From: Hsuehochloa calcarea
Lineage: Eukaryota > Streptophyta > Magnoliopsida > Poales > Poaceae
NCBI GenBank assembly: GCA_036346395.1
Contig: CM070604.1
Coordinates: 29,601,662 to 29,665,661, forward strand
Direction of reading: 5' to 3'
Length of the DNA: 64,000 nucleotides
In this document: positions 47,128 through 57,077 of the stretch, in pieces
Numbering within the stretch: position 1 is the stretch's first letter
Layout: every line of letters begins with the position of its first letter
Notes under the pieces: model-generated
Databases searched by the model: none
Told to the model about the DNA's origin: nothing
The model's input: only the letters and a program-made list of their open reading frames with translations
Made by a program: the position numbers and the translations under genes

Positions 47128-49259
47128 TCCTCTCCCTCTTGAAAACAAAGCCGTCCTCGGCTTTTGATAAGCTGAGAATAGGGTAACAAAGAAGCCAAGG
47201 TGTATGCATGGTATATGTATATGTCATCTGTTTTAACGGTTCTTCGTTGTTGCACAATTAATGTTAGACGACAACAGCGATCATAAAAGATCATTGTATT
47301 ATTAACCCAAGGGTAATCATATATGCGAATGATGAAAACAAAATTTCTCACACAACAATTATTGCAACTAGTTTTGCAAATATAAGTGCAGCGTTTATGC
47401 AATTCAAATCTCTGAAGTTGTAAACTTGCATTGGTAGCACATGTGGGCAAATATACAACTTTTGGAATCAAACAACATTCATCCATATTATCATATTCCA
47501 ATCGAGTAATAGCAAATTCATCTAGCAATGGTGAAAAGAATTGTAAGTTCTTCCATACTTCAACATCAATATTCGGATTGTCAATACGAGATGGTGCAAT
47601 AAGAGATGAACACATATGCATTGGATGAGCAATAAATTTTATTTTCCTCTCATATTGAACAAGATTCAACACACAATAAGTGTTATCCAAAACAGTAATC
47701 TTTAATTCATCCATGTGATGACAAGTTACGCATATTCGATATACCAGAAATTGATTGTCTACACCATAATCTCCAATCAAATTAAACTTATATCCAGGGG
47801 TGTAGGCACTAAATAAGGCTTTCAAACATACAATTATAGAAACTTTCTCCATAGCATATGACAATTTCATAGGTGGATCCAACATAATATAACATAAAGA
47901 GTTAGCAGGAGAAATTCTAGTCAAAACTTCTTTATGTCTAACCAATTTCACATGATTATTGTATGCGATTAACTCATCACATGAATCACTCAAAACAGTA
48001 GGCAATTCAATTATGTTTTCACATGTTGCACTCAAGTCAACAGGTAAATCAACAACTTTAGCACATGGTGCACTAAAATCAATACAGTCTAAATTCTCTT
48101 CGTGAAACATGTGCATTTCAGAATTATTTTCCACTAATTTTTGCTCTAAAATAGCATGAACCGTGGACAATTGTAGTTCTTCACAAGCATACTCATCTTG
48201 CATGATGATAGCACCATGATCTTTACCTTTTTGGCTCTTCTCAAATGATGTAGGTGCATCCATCTCCTCATCTTCCTTCTCAACCAAAGGAGTCGATGGT
48301 TCAATCAGCTCATTCTCCTCTTTGGCATGGTTCTCAACTTCTTGCAAGTTGTTAGTCATAGAAAAAGACACAAACACAGGCTTGTTCTCATGTTTTCTTT
48401 CATCAAGTATTCTTAATTTCTCCTCAATCTGACTTTCAACCTTACAAGCAAGTATAAATAACTCAGAGAGAGAATTATATTCTTTATGAATAAGAATGTC
48501 CTGAATTTCATGATTAAGTCCACTTAAGAATCTATTTTCTGTAGCTTCAGCATGTTCTTCTATCCCACAACACAACAAATGAGTTTTCAATTCAAGATAG
48601 TATTCCCTTACAGTTCTACTACCTTGATTTAAACACTGTAATTTCTTACGCATATCACGTTTAAAAATAGGAGGAACAAATCTAGCACGCATAGCTACCT
48701 TTAATATATCCCATGTATCAGGTGTTAAACCAGAATTAACTACTTGATTCCACCAAATGATAGCAAAATCTTTAAATTCACTAGTAGCTTGTCTGACTCT
48801 ATGCACTTCAGGAACGAGATGGGTATTAAATTTTTGTTCAACTGTCATCTCCCAATCTAGATAAATTTCAGCATCATAAACACCCGCAAAAGATGGTATA
48901 GTGAACTTAACTTTAGCATAAGGATCATCATTAACACCCGCAAAAGAGGGTATAGTGAACTTGACTTTAGCATATGGATCATCATTAACACGTGTATTAT
49001 GTTGCTGAAAGTTATTACCTCTCATACCTTGACGGTTGAAGTTCAGTCGGTTCCATTGTCGTGCATCAAAGGCGTCGTGGTTGTGCATCTCATTATCATT
49101 GTCAAACTCATGGTCATGGGCTGCACCACGAGGTTCCACACGTCCATTGTTCGGTCGTTGATTGGCCGAACTATCAATGCGTGCATTGAGCATTGCAATA
49201 CTATCATTGAGTTGTCGCAGTGTAGCATTTGTTTCCGCATCCAATTCTTCACCTGCCAT
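47037..49259 (-). CDS. gag: N1 gag-type protein, 740 aa, uninterrupted
   Basis: Starts MAGEELDAETNATLRQLN at 49259; the ATG is the first after the leader. Residues about 1-60 are Asn/Asp/His-rich with a short coil. Residues about 90-125 hold an in-frame 18-residue duplication containing VKFTIPSFAG. About 130-290 form the retrotransposon gag capsid region (YLDWEMTVEQKF, FAIIWWNQVV, REYYLELKTHL). About 295-390 are acidic. The C-terminal 350 residues are not recognised and hold many Cys/His (CNNCCVRNF). No CCHC knuckle is present. The end, EGEDDEGMTP...IPKARARHLIY, matches polyprotein tails and lies inside the 3' LTR. It should build particles for RNA packaging if expressed. It is the only long clean TE ORF in the window. 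Confidence 0.85.
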   Translation of the reverse strand: MAGEELDAETNATLRQLNDSIAMLNARIDSSANQRPNNGRVEPRGAAHDHEFDNDNEMHNHDAFDARQWNRLNFNRQGMRGNNFQQHNTRVNDDPYAKVKFTIPSFAGVNDDPYAKVKFTIPSFAGVYDAEIYLDWEMTVEQKFNTHLVPEVHRVRQATSEFKDFAIIWWNQVVNSGLTPDTWDILKVAMRARFVPPIFKRDMRKKLQCLNQGSRTVREYYLELKTHLLCCGIEEHAEATENRFLSGLNHEIQDILIHKEYNSLSELFILACKVESQIEEKLRILDERKHENKPVFVSFSMTNNLQEVENHAKEENELIEPSTPLVEKEDEEMDAPTSFEKSQKGKDHGAIIMQDEYACEELQLSTVHAILEQKLVENNSEMHMFHEENLDCIDFSAPCAKVVDLPVDLSATCENIIELPTVLSDSCDELIAYNNHVKLVRHKEVLTRISPANSLCYIMLDPPMKLSYAMEKVSIIVCLKALFSAYTPGYKFNLIGDYGVDNQFLVYRICVTCHHMDELKITVLDNTYCVLNLVQYERKIKFIAHPMHMCSSLIAPSRIDNPNIDVEVWKNLQFFSPLLDEFAITRLEYDNMDECCLIPKVVYLPTCATNASLQLQRFELHKRCTYICKTSCNNCCVRNFVFIIRIYDYPWVNNTMIFYDRCCRLTLIVQQRRTVKTDDIYIYHAYTLASLLPYSQLIKSRGRLCFQEGEDDEGMTPIETTTFAMLAIPIPKARARHLIY
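47128..47142 (-). other. N1 polypurine tract
   Basis: On the minus strand, CAAGAGGGAGAGGA directly precedes the 3' LTR; it also codes for part of the ORF. Confidence 0.8.
48881..48988 (-). repeat. 54-bp in-frame tandem duplication in N1 gag
   Basis: Two units (48881-48934, 48935-48988) differ at about three bases and encode the same 18 residues twice, including NDDPYAKVKFTIPSFAG. Frame is preserved. Confidence 0.92.
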
Positions 49260-49992
49260 AGTTAGTAGGAGACAAAAGACAACATAAATGTATTATCCCT
49301 ATCAACTACCAGGTGGTGGAAGGTGCAATCACACAGTCTCAAGCGTCTTACCAAGCTCTTATGAGTTTCTTACCAAATCACAGCAGGTGGTCTAATCGGA
49401 GAAGGTGGGATGTATGACCACGGCGGAGGCGAATGCGAGGATCCAAATCTGAGGGCCGAAAGTATGTGGAGCTCGGACAGGCAATGTTTAGTAGCAAGGA
49501 ATAGCAACAATGAAATCAGATTAGCAAAGCTGAATCAAAGTCCACAGTACTTGTCACAGTTGCTGGCCCAAACGTGTTCCTAGAACTAGCTCAAGCAAGC
49601 TGAAAAATAGGGTAGATACAAAGGATTCCAAAGGATGCAAGGCTGGGAGTGGTCGTAGACCAACTAGGGGTGGTCGTGAGCCAACTATGAGTGGTCTCTC
49701 TCTGTTTTTTTTTGCTTCTCTCTTCTTCTTCTTCTTTTTTTTGACTGTAGCAACCCAACCTAAGGGTCCTCTTTTTTTGCGAGACCTTGACTCACAACTC
49801 TTCGAAACCCTCTTCTGGGTCTGGTGATATATATAGGTCACAAACTTTTTTTTTCAGAGAGTAGGGGTATAAAGGTAATAAAAAGATACTCTCTCTCTCT
49901 CTGTCTCTGTCTGAACTTTGGCTAGGTGGTCGAAAGGATAGGTAGTCGGATCTAGGGAGGTGGTCGAGCCGACTAGGCAGTCAAACCCGAGG
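49260..49992 (-). other. N1 leader, gag-proximal part
   Basis: Between the minisatellite and the gag ATG. Contains CT-rich tracts (TTCTTCTTCTTC, CTCTCTCTCTCTCTG) and two GGTCGT motifs near 49650-49670. No ORF with known motifs. Confidence 0.6.
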
Positions 49993-50190
49993 AGGTGGTC
50001 GAACTCGAGTAGGTGGTCGAATCCGAAGAGGTGGTCGAATCCGAAGAGGTGGTCGAACTCGAGGAGGTGGTTGAACTCGAGTAGGTGGTCGAATCCGAGT
50101 GGGTGGTCGAATTCGACTGGGTGGTCGAACCCAAGGAGGTGGTCGTATCCGACCAGGTGGTCGAACACGAGGAGGTGGTCGTATGGGGAG
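49993..50190. repeat. 18-bp minisatellite, 11 units, in N1 leader
   Basis: Eleven units of AGGTGGTCGAAyyCGArk in strict 18-bp register, with looser copies back to about 49923. As 18 is a multiple of three, the N1-sense strand reads FDHLLE-type hexapeptides (ORF 49854-50168, minus). Confidence 0.92.
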
Positions 50191-50510
50191 GGGGTCTCAC
50201 AATCTGGGCTATACCAGACAAATCAAAGGATGCAACTAAGGGCAGGCCGAGATACACAAAGACCAAAACAGCGAAGACTCGACGCTAGAAACTAGATTAC
50301 GATGACTAGACCAGCAACAAAGACACCGACAATGGACTCGAATTCAACAACGCAAAAACTGAAAACACAATTATGAAAGGCACAAAGAGGTTTTGGACAA
50401 TAGAAAAAACTAAGATCTAAAACTTTTGGTGGGGCAATTTTCTGGACTCCAGGTGATGGAACACAACTATCAAAAAGGAATAAACAAGATTACCTAACGG
50501 GCAACCTGAT

Positions 50511-50522
50511 GCTCTGATACCA
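50511..50522 (-). other. N1 primer-binding site (initiator tRNA-Met)
   Basis: The minus strand reads TGGTATCAGAGC two bases after the 5' LTR. This fixes the orientation of N1. Confidence 0.92.
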
Positions 50523-50524
50523 AA

Positions 50525-51357
50525 TGATGAGTACACGACGTCCCGATCTTCCGATAGGTTCGATTTGTTTCGTCGTGAGGACGTTGACGCTTTGAGGCTT
50601 CCGACCCGCAGTTCTTCACCTCGCAATTCGCTACACCCGCACGACTGTCGTTATCAACCACGCTCGCACGCGATCGACCTCACCACGAGGATTATGGTTC
50701 CTGCAAGCAATCGAAGCAACTCACAAGAACAAGATAGATGCAATTTGAAATATATTGCGAATTTGGATGAAGTTCACAAAGTGGGGTTTCTCAAACCGTA
50801 AACGGCGAAATTGCAAAGGCATAAAAATCTAAGAAAAAACCCAACCCTAAACTGTGGCGGCTGCATGCAATATATAGGGGGGGCGTGATGAGGACGACCT
50901 AGGGTTGTGCGGCCGTGGAACGAGGCGTACACAACGTGGACTCCGACCTCGTCACGCTTACAAAGTCCTATTAGATCCAAAACGGTGACGCAGCACCTTA
51001 TGTCGCGTATCTCTGGTCGAAGATCTGGTCGTAGGACTGGTCCTAGGGTGGTCTTGAGGAGTCCATGCTATCTCTAGTCGTAGATTGTGTCCAACGAGTC
51101 CAACTGTTCGTAGGCCTTCTTGAAGTGGTCGTAGACCATGCGGAGCTGGTCGTAGACCTTCTTGAACTGGTCGTAATCCTAGATTCCTAAGTACAAGTAA
51201 ATCATCTCCAGTAGGCAGCATCATAGAGTTCTCAAATAATACACTCAGCCCTAGAAACAAATTTACCTGATAAATTAAGTGACGTGTACGGGCTTTTGGA
51301 ATTGGAATTGCAAGCATATCAAATGTGGTTGTATCCATAGGGGTTGTGCCCTCATCA
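50525..51357 (-). repeat. N1 5' LTR (833 bp)
   Basis: Same length and ends as 46295-47127. The polyprotein tail frame is also open in it (50958-51338, minus). Confidence 0.92.
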
Positions 51358-51362
51358 GAAAG

Positions 51363-52555
51363 TTACAATTGGCATCTCTTGAATTTAAGGGATATGTTTT
51401 GGATTAGTGGGAACAAGTGATCAATCAGAGAGCTGAGAATGGCGAAGACCCTATTACTTCATGGTAAGAGATGAAGCATGAAATGAGAGCACGTTCTGTT
51501 CCTCGTCATTATAAACATGATCTTTTTGATAAATTGTAGAATATGAAGCAAGGATCACACTCCGTGGAGGAATACTACAAGGAGATGGAGTTAGCCATGA
51601 TACGAGCCAAGGTTCAAGAATAAGATGACCAAACCATGGCACATTTTCTCTCAGATTTGAACCATAATGTGAAGTGTACTGTCAATTTTTAGCCTTATAA
51701 CAATCTATATGAGTTAGTGCATCAAGCTACAAAGGCAGAACGTCAATTGCAAGAGGATTCCAAGTTTATAAGGTCTTCTTCCTTTGCTGCCCGTACACAA
51801 TCCAGCGAAGGAAAATTTGTGTCCAAATCACAAGTTAGCAAGACCACAACTCCAAGTGGTGGTTCAAGCTTTCGTCCCTCATTTAGCAAGAAAGAGGAAG
51901 CCACTCCCAATGGAAAGAAGACTTCATATCCAGCACCTAGTGGCACTTCGTCGGTGAGTTCCACGGCGAAGAGTAGTGCTATACAATGTTTGAAATACCT
52001 TGGTCGTGGTCATATGCAAAGGAATTGTCCAAATAACAAGGTAATGTTGATGATGGAGAGTAGTGAGTATGATTCCACTAGTGAGGACGAAGGTGAGCCC
52101 TATGCTGTTTTGGAGAGATATGAAGATGCACATGGTGAAGAAAGGGAGGAGGCACATGAGGATGTGTATTGTGACCCTGGGGTTGGTCTCATACTTGTGT
52201 GTACTCCATCGGTGTTGAGTGTACAACCAAAATACACCCATGAACAACATTGTAATCTTTTTCAAACAAGATCTCAAGTTAGCAAAGATGGCAAATTTTG
52301 CAAGGTAATCATTGATGGTGGGAGTTGTCATAATTTGGCTAGCAAAGAGCTTTGCACTAAACTTGGATTGAAATACTAGAAACACCCACATCCATATCAG
52401 ATCCAATGGTTGCATGAGAAAGGGTCAATGAGTGTTGGATACACCATGGATGTTGAGTTTGACATTGGCACTTATCACAACACCGTAGAATGTGATGTGG
52501 TGTCCATGAATATTTGTCACTTGCGCTAGGAAGGCCATGGCAATAAGATAGTGCT
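51363..52555 (+). pseudogene. gag-pol: G1 gag C-terminal part and protease
   Basis: Capsid region continues after N1 (SVEEYYKEMELAMIRAKVQE) with stops at several Gln-like positions, then an open stretch 51717-52379. The knuckle reads CLKYLGRGHMQRNC (51987-52028), so the second zinc-binding Cys is Tyr (codon 51996). Protease signature CKVIIDGGSCHNLASKELC with the Asp at 52314; IDGGSC is normal for this gypsy group. A TAG at 52377 and frameshifts follow before RT. The protein would have formed the particle and cut the polyprotein. Confidence 0.85.
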
Positions 52556-54330
52556 ATGATTCATGATGGTAGAACTAATCAACACAAGTTCATGTGGAAC
52601 AACAAAGAAGTAGTGCTGAGACCATTAACTCCTTCTCAAATTGTAAATGATAATATGCAAAAGATAGAGGTGCATGTAGAGAGTGGGAGAGGGAGAGAGC
52701 AAAAGAGTGTGATTCCACAAAAGGTGAGTGAGAGCCATAAGCCAAAACTGAGTGGGGAAAGCAAGAGTGAGGGAGAGAAAAAGATAGTCATGGTAGCCAC
52801 CAAATCTGATTTGAGAGACATGAGAGATGATCCCACTTTGATGCACTTTGTATTGTTGTACAAAGATGCATTGCTTTCTACTAATGACTTAACATCTCTT
52901 CCCAGTGTTGTTTCTCAAGTTTTGCAGGCCTATGAGGACATGTTTCCGAAGGAGGTGCTCACTGGTCTACCACCCATTAGAGGCATTGAACATCAAATTG
53001 ACTTGGTATCGAGAGCCCCTCTTCTCAACAGGCCGCCATACCGCACAAACCCGGAGGAGACAAAGGAAATTCAGCGGCAACTGCAAGCGCTTTTGGAAAA
53101 AGGGTATGTACGTGAAAGTCTTAGTCCTTATGTCATTCCTGTTATTCTTGTTCCTAAGAAAGATGGTACATGGAGGATGGGCCTAGATTGTAGAGCTATC
53201 AACGATATTACCATTCGTTATCATCATCCTATTACTAGGTTAGATGATATGCTTGATGAATTGAGTGGTTCTACTATTTTTTCTAAGATTGATTTGCGTA
53301 GTGGATATCATCAAATTAGAATGAAACATGGTGATGAGTAGAAAACAACCTTTAAAACAAAATTTGGATTATTTGAATGCTAGTGATGCCTTTTGGTTTA
53401 TCTAATTCTCCTAGTACATTCGGGTGATTAATGAACCATGTTTTGAGAACTTTCATTGGGAAATTTGTGGTGATCTATTTTGATGACATTTTGATATATA
53501 GCAGCACCATAGATGAACATGTTGAACACATTAGACAAGTGCTAGAAGTGCTTAGAACTGAAAAGTTATTTGCAAATCTTGATATATGTACTTTTTCCAC
53601 CAGTGAGGTGGTGTTCTTAGGCTATGTTGCTTTAGCTCATGGAATTGAGGTAGATGAATCTAAGATTGAAGCTATACGTGATTGGTCTACTCCTGTTAAT
53701 GTTAGTCAAATTCGTAACTTCCATGGGCTTACTGGTTTTTATCGTCGTTTTGTGTGAAGGATTTCAGCACCATTGCTACCCCCATTAAATAAATTAACTA
53801 AAAAGGGAGTTCCTTTTGAGTGGGGAGAATCACAAGATAAAGCTTTGCTGAACTAAAGAAGTGTTTGACTGAAGCACCATTGCTTGGTTTACCAGATTTC
53901 ACTATAACCTTTGAGATTGAATGTGGTGCTAGTGGAATTGGTGTTGGTGGTGTTTTGATGCAAGATCACAAACCCGTAGCACACTTTAGTGAGAAACTTA
54001 GCAGTGCTCAATTGAATTATTATGTTTATGATAAAGAATTCTATGCTCTTGTACGTATTTTAGTGACTTGGCAACATTATCTTTGGCATAAAGAGTTTGT
54101 CATTCATTCTGATTATGAGGATTTAAAACACTTGAAAGGACAAGCTAAGTAAACCGTAGGCATGCTAAGTGGGTTGAATTCATTGAAACCTTTCCATACA
54201 TTGTTAAATACAAGAAAGTCAAAGAGAATGTGGTAGCTGATGCATTGCGTAGAAAGAATGTGCTTTTAACTCAATTGGAAGTAAAGATTCCCATATTAGA
54301 GAGTTTGAAAGAATTATATGAGAGACCATG
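52556..54330 (+). pseudogene. pol: G1 reverse transcriptase-RNase H, broken
   Basis: Linker, then the RT entry IRGIEHQIDLVSRAPL (about 52980), GYVRESLSPYVIPVILVPKK, and FSKIDLRSGYHQIRM (first catalytic Asp). A TAG at 53339 replaces the Trp of GDEWKT; an indel at about 53380 shifts the frame. YFDDILIYS (53476-53502) keeps both palm Asp. RNase H: FEIECGASGIGVGGVL (53911 on; Gly replaces the usual catalytic Asp of ECDASG), YDKEFYALVR and HSDYEDLKHL (54104-54133). Breaks occur near 53757, 53840 and 54150. Ends at KELYE, where the next insert begins. Confidence 0.87.
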
Positions 54331-54433
54331 TGACAGGTGTCCCCAAGTGAGTGATGAGTATTTGACACCTTTGTTGACAAGTTTGTGATTTGGTTCACTG
54401 CTATTGTGCTGTTGTCTGTTTGATTATGTACTG

Positions 54434-54616
54434 TGCGGAACTTCCGCCCTGGGAATGCGGAAGTTTCGATCATCGGAACTTCCGCACTGGGAAAGCGGAA
54501 CTTCCGATTGACCTGAGCAGTGAGTTGTGTTTTGGTAATATGCGGAGCTTCCGCCCTGGGAATGCGGAAGTACCTATCTTCGGAACTTTCGCCATGGAGA
54601 AATCGGAACTTCCGGT
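54434..54616. repeat. CGGAACTTCCG palindrome cluster 1
   Basis: About seven copies of GGAACTTCCG or close variants with linkers such as CCTGGGAATGCGGAAGT. Confidence 0.85.
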
Positions 54617-55863
54617 TATGCGCAGAACTGTGCAGTGAGAGCATAGTTTTTGATTTTGAGTTGTGTGATTCATGAATGGTTTTGAGACTAATGCAAATGT
54701 TGATTATTGTATCTAGAGCAATGCTATGTGATGTGTTTCTTGTCTGTGCTGGTTGCAGGACGTCGAGACGGAGTCGTGGCGAGACACGTGGAGACCGGAC
54801 TAGACGCAGGTGGCGTCGAGGTCAAAACGATCAAGGTGTGTCCAATACGGCGTGCACTCGAGGTGGTTACGAGTCGTGGACAACAAGGAATGCGAGACCT
54901 TCCAGAAGGTGCACGAGGGGCGAAAGTGTAATTTCGCAAGGCGGCACAAGTGGAAGTGGGATCCGTTAGGGTTTAGCCGGCGTAACGGGTAGGAGACCTG
55001 TTAGCCAAGGGCTATAAATAGAGGTGAAGGCCTGGTTGTTTTGTGACTTTTGAGAGAGTATTAGGGTTTGCTGGAGTCAAAAGTGGCTTTGAGAGTTTGT
55101 TTTGGCTTTAGGCTTTAGTTGTTGGAGAGAGCAGAGATGTCTCTGTGCTTGTGGCTTCTCTCTGTTCTTCTCTTCTAAAGCTCTCTCATTTGCTTGTGTG
55201 TGTTCTTAAGATGGAGAGGGAGAGAATGGATTGAGTTCTTTGTAATCATTCCTCTGTGTGTGTATCTGTAATCCATTGTTGCAAGGAATGAAAAAATCTC
55301 TTGTTTACTTCTTGTTCATGTATCTGTTCTTATTAAGGCTTGATTCGTGAGATTTTGGTTTTTGGCTTGATTCTTGTTGGGAAGTACCAAAATGGGTTGC
55401 TCTTTGTTGGGATGATGCCACAAGATCATTTGATCGACTTTTCCCAAGAGCAAATCAACGGTAATCTTAGTTCTTGATTTTTGGTTTTCTCTGTTCTTCC
55501 TTCCCGTACCTAGGTCTTGGATGAAAATCTTGTTTCCCTTCTTGAGATGGCATGAAACTTGGCATGTTGAATCTATAGGCTATTAAGTAGCTACCCTCAA
55601 AGTTTCATCACTCAAGAATCCAAGAATCATGCGAATTTCAAGTTTTTGGTCTTTCTTGCCAAATATTCAAGAAATCCGATTTTGCTTTGATTAATGAATC
55701 TTTGTCTACGATTCCTTCTCAATGAGGTCAAGATATTGTTTAGGATGATGTCCTGTGAAACTTGACCCGAGAAGAGCAGCAAATTGTGAGGATTTAGGAT
55801 TTTTGGAAATTTCTAGTACGTGTTGTTCTTCTGTCTGGGACAATCGAACTTCTGTTTTTACAC

Positions 55864-56001
55864 GGCGGAACTACCGCGTGCGGAACTTCCGCACTGGAAG
55901 ACCGGAACTTTCGATTGTCGACAGAGCAGCCCAGAAATTTGGGAACTTCCGCCTGAGTGACCGGAACTACCGCTAGGATAATCGGAACTTCCGATATCCG
56001 A
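55864..56001. repeat. CGGAACTTCCG palindrome cluster 2
   Basis: Six copies or variants (GGAACTACCG, GGAACTTTCG), with CGACAGAACAGCCCAG-like linkers twice. Confidence 0.85.
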
Positions 56002-56160
56002 CAGAACAGCCCAGATTTCATTTCCTTTTCTGGTTTTGGCTCATTTCTTTTCTCTTGATTATCTGAGGGTATTGTTTATCAGTATGAATACTTAAGAGGG
56101 GAGGATCTTAATTTTAAGGCACCATTCACCCCCCCCCCTCTGTTGCCATTTCGGTCCTTC

Positions 56161-57077
56161 ATATGCTTTCGATCATGAATTTTCAGAACCATATTCTAAA
56201 TGCAACGATGGAAAAGGATGAGACAAGTATCACATCCATCATGGTTTTCTATTTCGATCTAACAGGCTATGTGTTCCAGATTCGTCTGTGTGTTTGCTCT
56301 TGTTGTATGAATCTCATGCAGCGGGATTGATGGGACATTTTCGTAGGGAGAAGACCTTCATGATGTTAGCATATCACTTCTATTGCTCAAAGATGAGATG
56401 AGATGTTGAGATGTTTGTTCAGCGCTGTGTTATATGCTATAAAGCTAAGTTTAAACTTAATCCACATGATTTGTATACTCCACTTCCAGTTCCTACTACA
56501 CCTTGGGAAGGCATTAGCATGGACTTTGTTTTAGGATTACCTAGGACTAAGAGGGGGAGGGATTCTATTTTTGTTGTAGTGGATAGGTTTTTTTAAGATG
56601 GCACACTTTATTCCCTGTCATAAGAGCGACGATGTGCCGCATGGAGCTGACTTGTTTTTTAGGAAAATTGTGAGATTGCATGGCATGCCTCGAACCATTG
56701 TTTCGGATCATGATATAAATTTCATAAGATATTTTTGGAAGACTTTGTGGGCCAAGCTTGGGATAAAGTTGCACTTTTCGACAACTTATCACCCACAAAT
56801 CGATGGAAAAACGGAGGTGGTGAACCGTACACTCTCAATGTTGCTGCGGATAATAATCAAGAACTTAAAAGAGTGGAAAGATTGTCTACCTCATGTTGAA
56901 TTTACATATAATCGGGAGGTGCATTCTACTACTCAATTGTGTCCATTTGAGGTGATATATGGCTTCAAACCGACCACACCACTTGATTTGCTACCACTTC
57001 CATTGCAAGAACGTGATAATATGGAGGCTTCCAAGCGTGCTGATTTTGTAAAGAAACTTCATGAAAAGATTATGCGT
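56161..57077 (+). pseudogene. pol: G1 integrase, truncated and frameshifted
   Basis: Zinc domain: SHAAGLMGHF, HFYCSKM and RCVICYKAK (His and Cys ligands present). Core: ISMDFVLGLPRTKRGRDSIFVVVDRF (first Asp, about 56518), a one-base slip at about 56596, IVSDHDINF (second Asp, about 56702), then the Glu in GKTEVVNRTLSMLLR (about 56803-56848). TAG/TGA codons occur at about 56217 and 56400. Coding ends at KKLHEKIMRD, where the sequence jumps into LTR. About the last quarter of integrase is missing. It would have inserted the cDNA. Confidence 0.87.

Larger units (their letters stand above)
46295..51357 (-). mobile_element. N1: pol-less gypsy element with intact gag-type ORF
   Basis: 5063 bp, minus orientation, with two LTRs of 833 bp each and the perfect TSD GAAAG (46290-46294, 51358-51362). 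About 33 differences between the LTRs by eye (near 4%). Reading on the minus strand: 5' LTR (51357-50525), initiator-Met primer site, 1.25 kb leader with an 18-bp minisatellite, one 740-codon gag-type ORF, purine tract, 3' LTR. No protease, RT, RNase H or integrase is present and no large gap suggests recent loss. It needs enzymes from elsewhere. Confidence 0.92.
54330..56160 (+). mobile_element. LTR-like insert in G1 pol with GGAACTTCCG clusters
   Basis: G1 coding stops after LESLKELYE and resumes at YAFDHEFSEPYSKC, so the stretch between is foreign. It has a TATA box (GCTATAAATAGAGG, 55011-55024), a downstream TGTGTGTGTTC/AATGAAAAAATC poly(A)-like region and ends in a run of C before TCTGTTGCCATTTC. 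That is LTR-like, about 1.8 kb. Clear TG...CA ends and a TSD were not found, so the boundaries are approximate and the class is unproven. Confidence 0.5.

Noticed and set aside
47037..49259. 740-aa ORF as a host gene
   Set aside because: It lies inside an element with paired LTRs, TSD, primer site and purine tract, and contains a gag capsid region.
49923..50190. CRISPR-like array
   Set aside because: Units are contiguous 18-mers without unique spacers and lie in the leader of a plant retrotransposon.
54434..54616. heat-shock elements
   Set aside because: The GAA and TTC triplets are separated by one base, not the two an HSE requires.
54330..56160. Helitron insertion
   Set aside because: No TC start, no CTRR end with hairpin and no A-T insertion site; the TATA and poly(A)-like layout is closer to an LTR.
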